Shown: one piece after another, positions 62,862 through 64,000 of the stretch
Position numbering within the stretch: position 1 is the stretch's first letter
How the letters are laid out: each line of letters begins with the position of its first letter
Assembly (NCBI GenBank): GCA_021173225.1
Contig: JAJOLK010000011.1
Coordinates: 23,679-87,678, forward strand
DNA: 64,000 bases
From: Phycisphaerales bacterium PN19_bin_20
Lineage (GTDB): Bacteria; Planctomycetota; Phycisphaerae; Phycisphaerales; UBA1924
Direction of reading: 5' to 3'
Notes under the pieces: model-generated
Told to the model about the DNA's origin: nothing
Database searches by the model: none
What the model saw: the letters and a program-made list of their open reading frames with translations, nothing else
Made by a program: the position numbers and the translations under genes

Positions 62862-64000
62862 TTACGTGCCGGTCCAGGCGCGGATGCAGATGCTGTCGTT
62901 CTGCCCGCCGAAGCCGAAGCTGTTGGAGAGGCAGACCTTGACGCCGCCTTTGGCGGTAAGGTCTCGCGCGGCGTTGGGCACGTAGTCAAGGTCACAGGCG
63001 GGGTCGGGCTCGCGGAGGTTCATCGTGGGCGGGACGACGCCGGTGTGCATGGCCATGACGCAGGTGATGAGTTCAACGGTACCGGCGGCCTGGATGAGGT
63101 GACCGAGGGTGCTTTTGACGCTGGAGAAGGGGACGCGTGGTGCCAGGTCGCCGAAGAGGGCTTTGACGGCGCGGGTCTCGATGGCGTCGTTTTCTTTGGT
63201 GCCGGTGCCGTGGGCGGAGATGTAGTGGATCGGTGGTCGGCCGTCGGGCCCGGGTGTGCGTGGGTCGATGCCGGCTTGTTTGCAGGCGGCGGCCATAGAG
63301 GCGACGGCGCCGCGGCCGGTGGGCTGGATGTCGGTGATGCGGTAGGCGTCGGCGCTTGAGCCGTAGCCGGCGATTTCGGCGAGGATGTTGGCGTTGCGGG
63401 CGCGGGCGTGGGTAAGAGTTTCGAGCACGAGCATGCCGGCGCCTTCGCCCATGACGAACCCGTCGCGTGTGCGGTCAAAGGGCCTGGCGGCGTGCTGGGG
63501 GTCGTCTGTGCGGCGGCTCATGGCGGTGAGGCGGATGAAGCCGGTCATGCCCAGCGGATGGATCATCGAGTGCGCGCCGCCGGCGAGCATGACGTCAACG
63601 TCGCCGCGGCGGAGCAGCTCGAAGGCCTCGCCAACGGACTGTGCCCCGGCGGCGCAGGCGGTCATGCAGTTGCTGGCGGGGCCCATCGCGCCGAACTGCC
63701 AGGCGACATGGCTGGCGGACATGTTGGGCTCTTGCTCGACCTCGCGGGTTGGGTCCATGTGTGCGAGGGCGTGTCGGGCCCAGGCGGCGCCGTCACAAGT
63801 ACGCGTGGCGGGGTCGTAGCTGATGACGTGGGCGGCGGCGTAGGGGGCGAAGTCAAGGGTGCCCTCGCCCGCACCCATGTAAACACCGAAGCGCCGACGC
63901 TCGAGGCGCGCGAAGGAATCAAGCCCTGACTGGCGGACGGCCTGGGCGGCGGCGGCCAATGCGAAGCGCGTGCTGAGCCCGGCGTGCTGGTGGCTGGCGG
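62862..64000 (-). CDS. 3-oxoacyl-ACP synthase (KAS II/FabF-like), partial
   Basis: This condensing enzyme adds two carbons to an acyl-ACP in fatty acid or polyketide synthesis. The gene is cut by the window end, and the visible frame continues beyond the nominal start to the last base. Thiolase-fold catalytic residues are present: Cys in TACAAGAQS, His in SAHGTGTKENDAIE and His in LGHLIQAAG, with the final FGFGGQNDS. It looks like FabF or a secondary-metabolite homologue. About 380 C-terminal residues are visible of an expected 410-430. Confidence 0.92.
   Translation of the reverse strand, partial: ASHQHAGLSTRFALAAAAQAVRQSGLDSFARLERRRFGVYMGAGEGTLDFAPYAAAHVISYDPATRTCDGAAWARHALAHMDPTREVEQEPNMSASHVAWQFGAMGPASNCMTACAAGAQSVGEAFELLRRGDVDVMLAGGAHSMIHPLGMTGFIRLTAMSRRTDDPQHAARPFDRTRDGFVMGEGAGMLVLETLTHARARNANILAEIAGYGSSADAYRITDIQPTGRGAVASMAAACKQAGIDPRTPGPDGRPPIHYISAHGTGTKENDAIETRAVKALFGDLAPRVPFSSVKSTLGHLIQAAGTVELITCVMAMHTGVVPPTMNLREPDPACDLDYVPNAARDLTAKGGVKVCLSNSFGFGGQNDSICIRAWTGT

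Overview
The window is high-GC chromosomal DNA from a bacterium that looks like a planctomycete of the class Phycisphaerae. The evidence is a planctomycete-type 16S rRNA that stands alone with its own promoter, processing stem and terminator; secreted proteins ending in a PTPGAAAL...RRRR variant of the PEP-CTERM sorting tail; a tandem pair of secreted proteins with cysteine-bounded dockerin-like C termini; and McsA/McsB, DUF4240 and CpeT-domain genes beside an otherwise ordinary diderm housekeeping set. No phage, insertion sequence, CRISPR array, plasmid gene or obvious genomic island was seen.

Layout. 0-9.6 kb: purB (+), then minus-strand glycosyltransferase, aconitase, a zinc-ribbon membrane protein, a DUF4240 protein, an M24 peptidase and a LysR regulator. 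9.8-14.5 kb (+): a small DUF2934-like protein, a BamD-like lipoprotein, an LptE-like lipoprotein and ftsH. 14.5-21.2 kb (mostly -): HAD phosphatase, ruvC and flavin reductase, then mnmG, a J-domain protein and a CpeT-FKBP fusion. 21.6-28.2 kb: DUF2071, mdh, rhodanese, a lipoprotein, two PEP-CTERM-like proteins and a fumarylacetoacetate hydrolase-family enzyme. 28.5-32.0 kb (+): rpmB, then mcsA-mcsB-comF. 32.07-34.12 kb: the isolated 16S transcription unit. 34.3-45.8 kb: GNAT, DUF1223, lnt, a rhodanese-like lipoprotein, a YegP-like protein with a histone-H1-like tail, a ureohydrolase, xseA/xseB, prepilin peptidase, an OmpA/Pal-type lipoprotein, tRNA-Val and tRNA-Gln. 45.8-53.5 kb (+): an ABC-F ATPase and the two dockerin-like proteins. 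53.6-64 kb: an HTH protein, apt, DinB, a CDF transporter, a GT2/LAB_N pair, a starch/glycogen-synthase-like glycosyltransferase operon, an orphan 436-residue protein and a 3-oxoacyl-ACP synthase cut by the window edge.

How the genes fit together. Lnt, BamD-like, LptE-like, OmpA/Pal-like and LAB_N proteins together imply a true outer membrane with lipoproteins and probably a lipid-A-type glycolipid. McsA/McsB, FtsH, the J-domain protein and the FKBP protein cover protein quality control. Aconitase and malate dehydrogenase are TCA-cycle steps.

Most distinctive are the non-coding repeats. One is a dispersed 19-bp palindrome (GGCAGGATTCCATCCTGCC type) with about ten copies, all between 38 and 58 kb and all in gene-end spacers. 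A second is a 24-bp hairpin repeat (GGGTAC...CACGCTC...GTG) upstream of mdh and of the GNAT gene. There are also short tandem duplications that include or abut stop codons, and a heptamer array of start codons in front of the DUF1223 gene. Many proteins carry low-complexity linkers encoded by in-frame micro-repeats, so replication slippage seems to be a general force in this genome.
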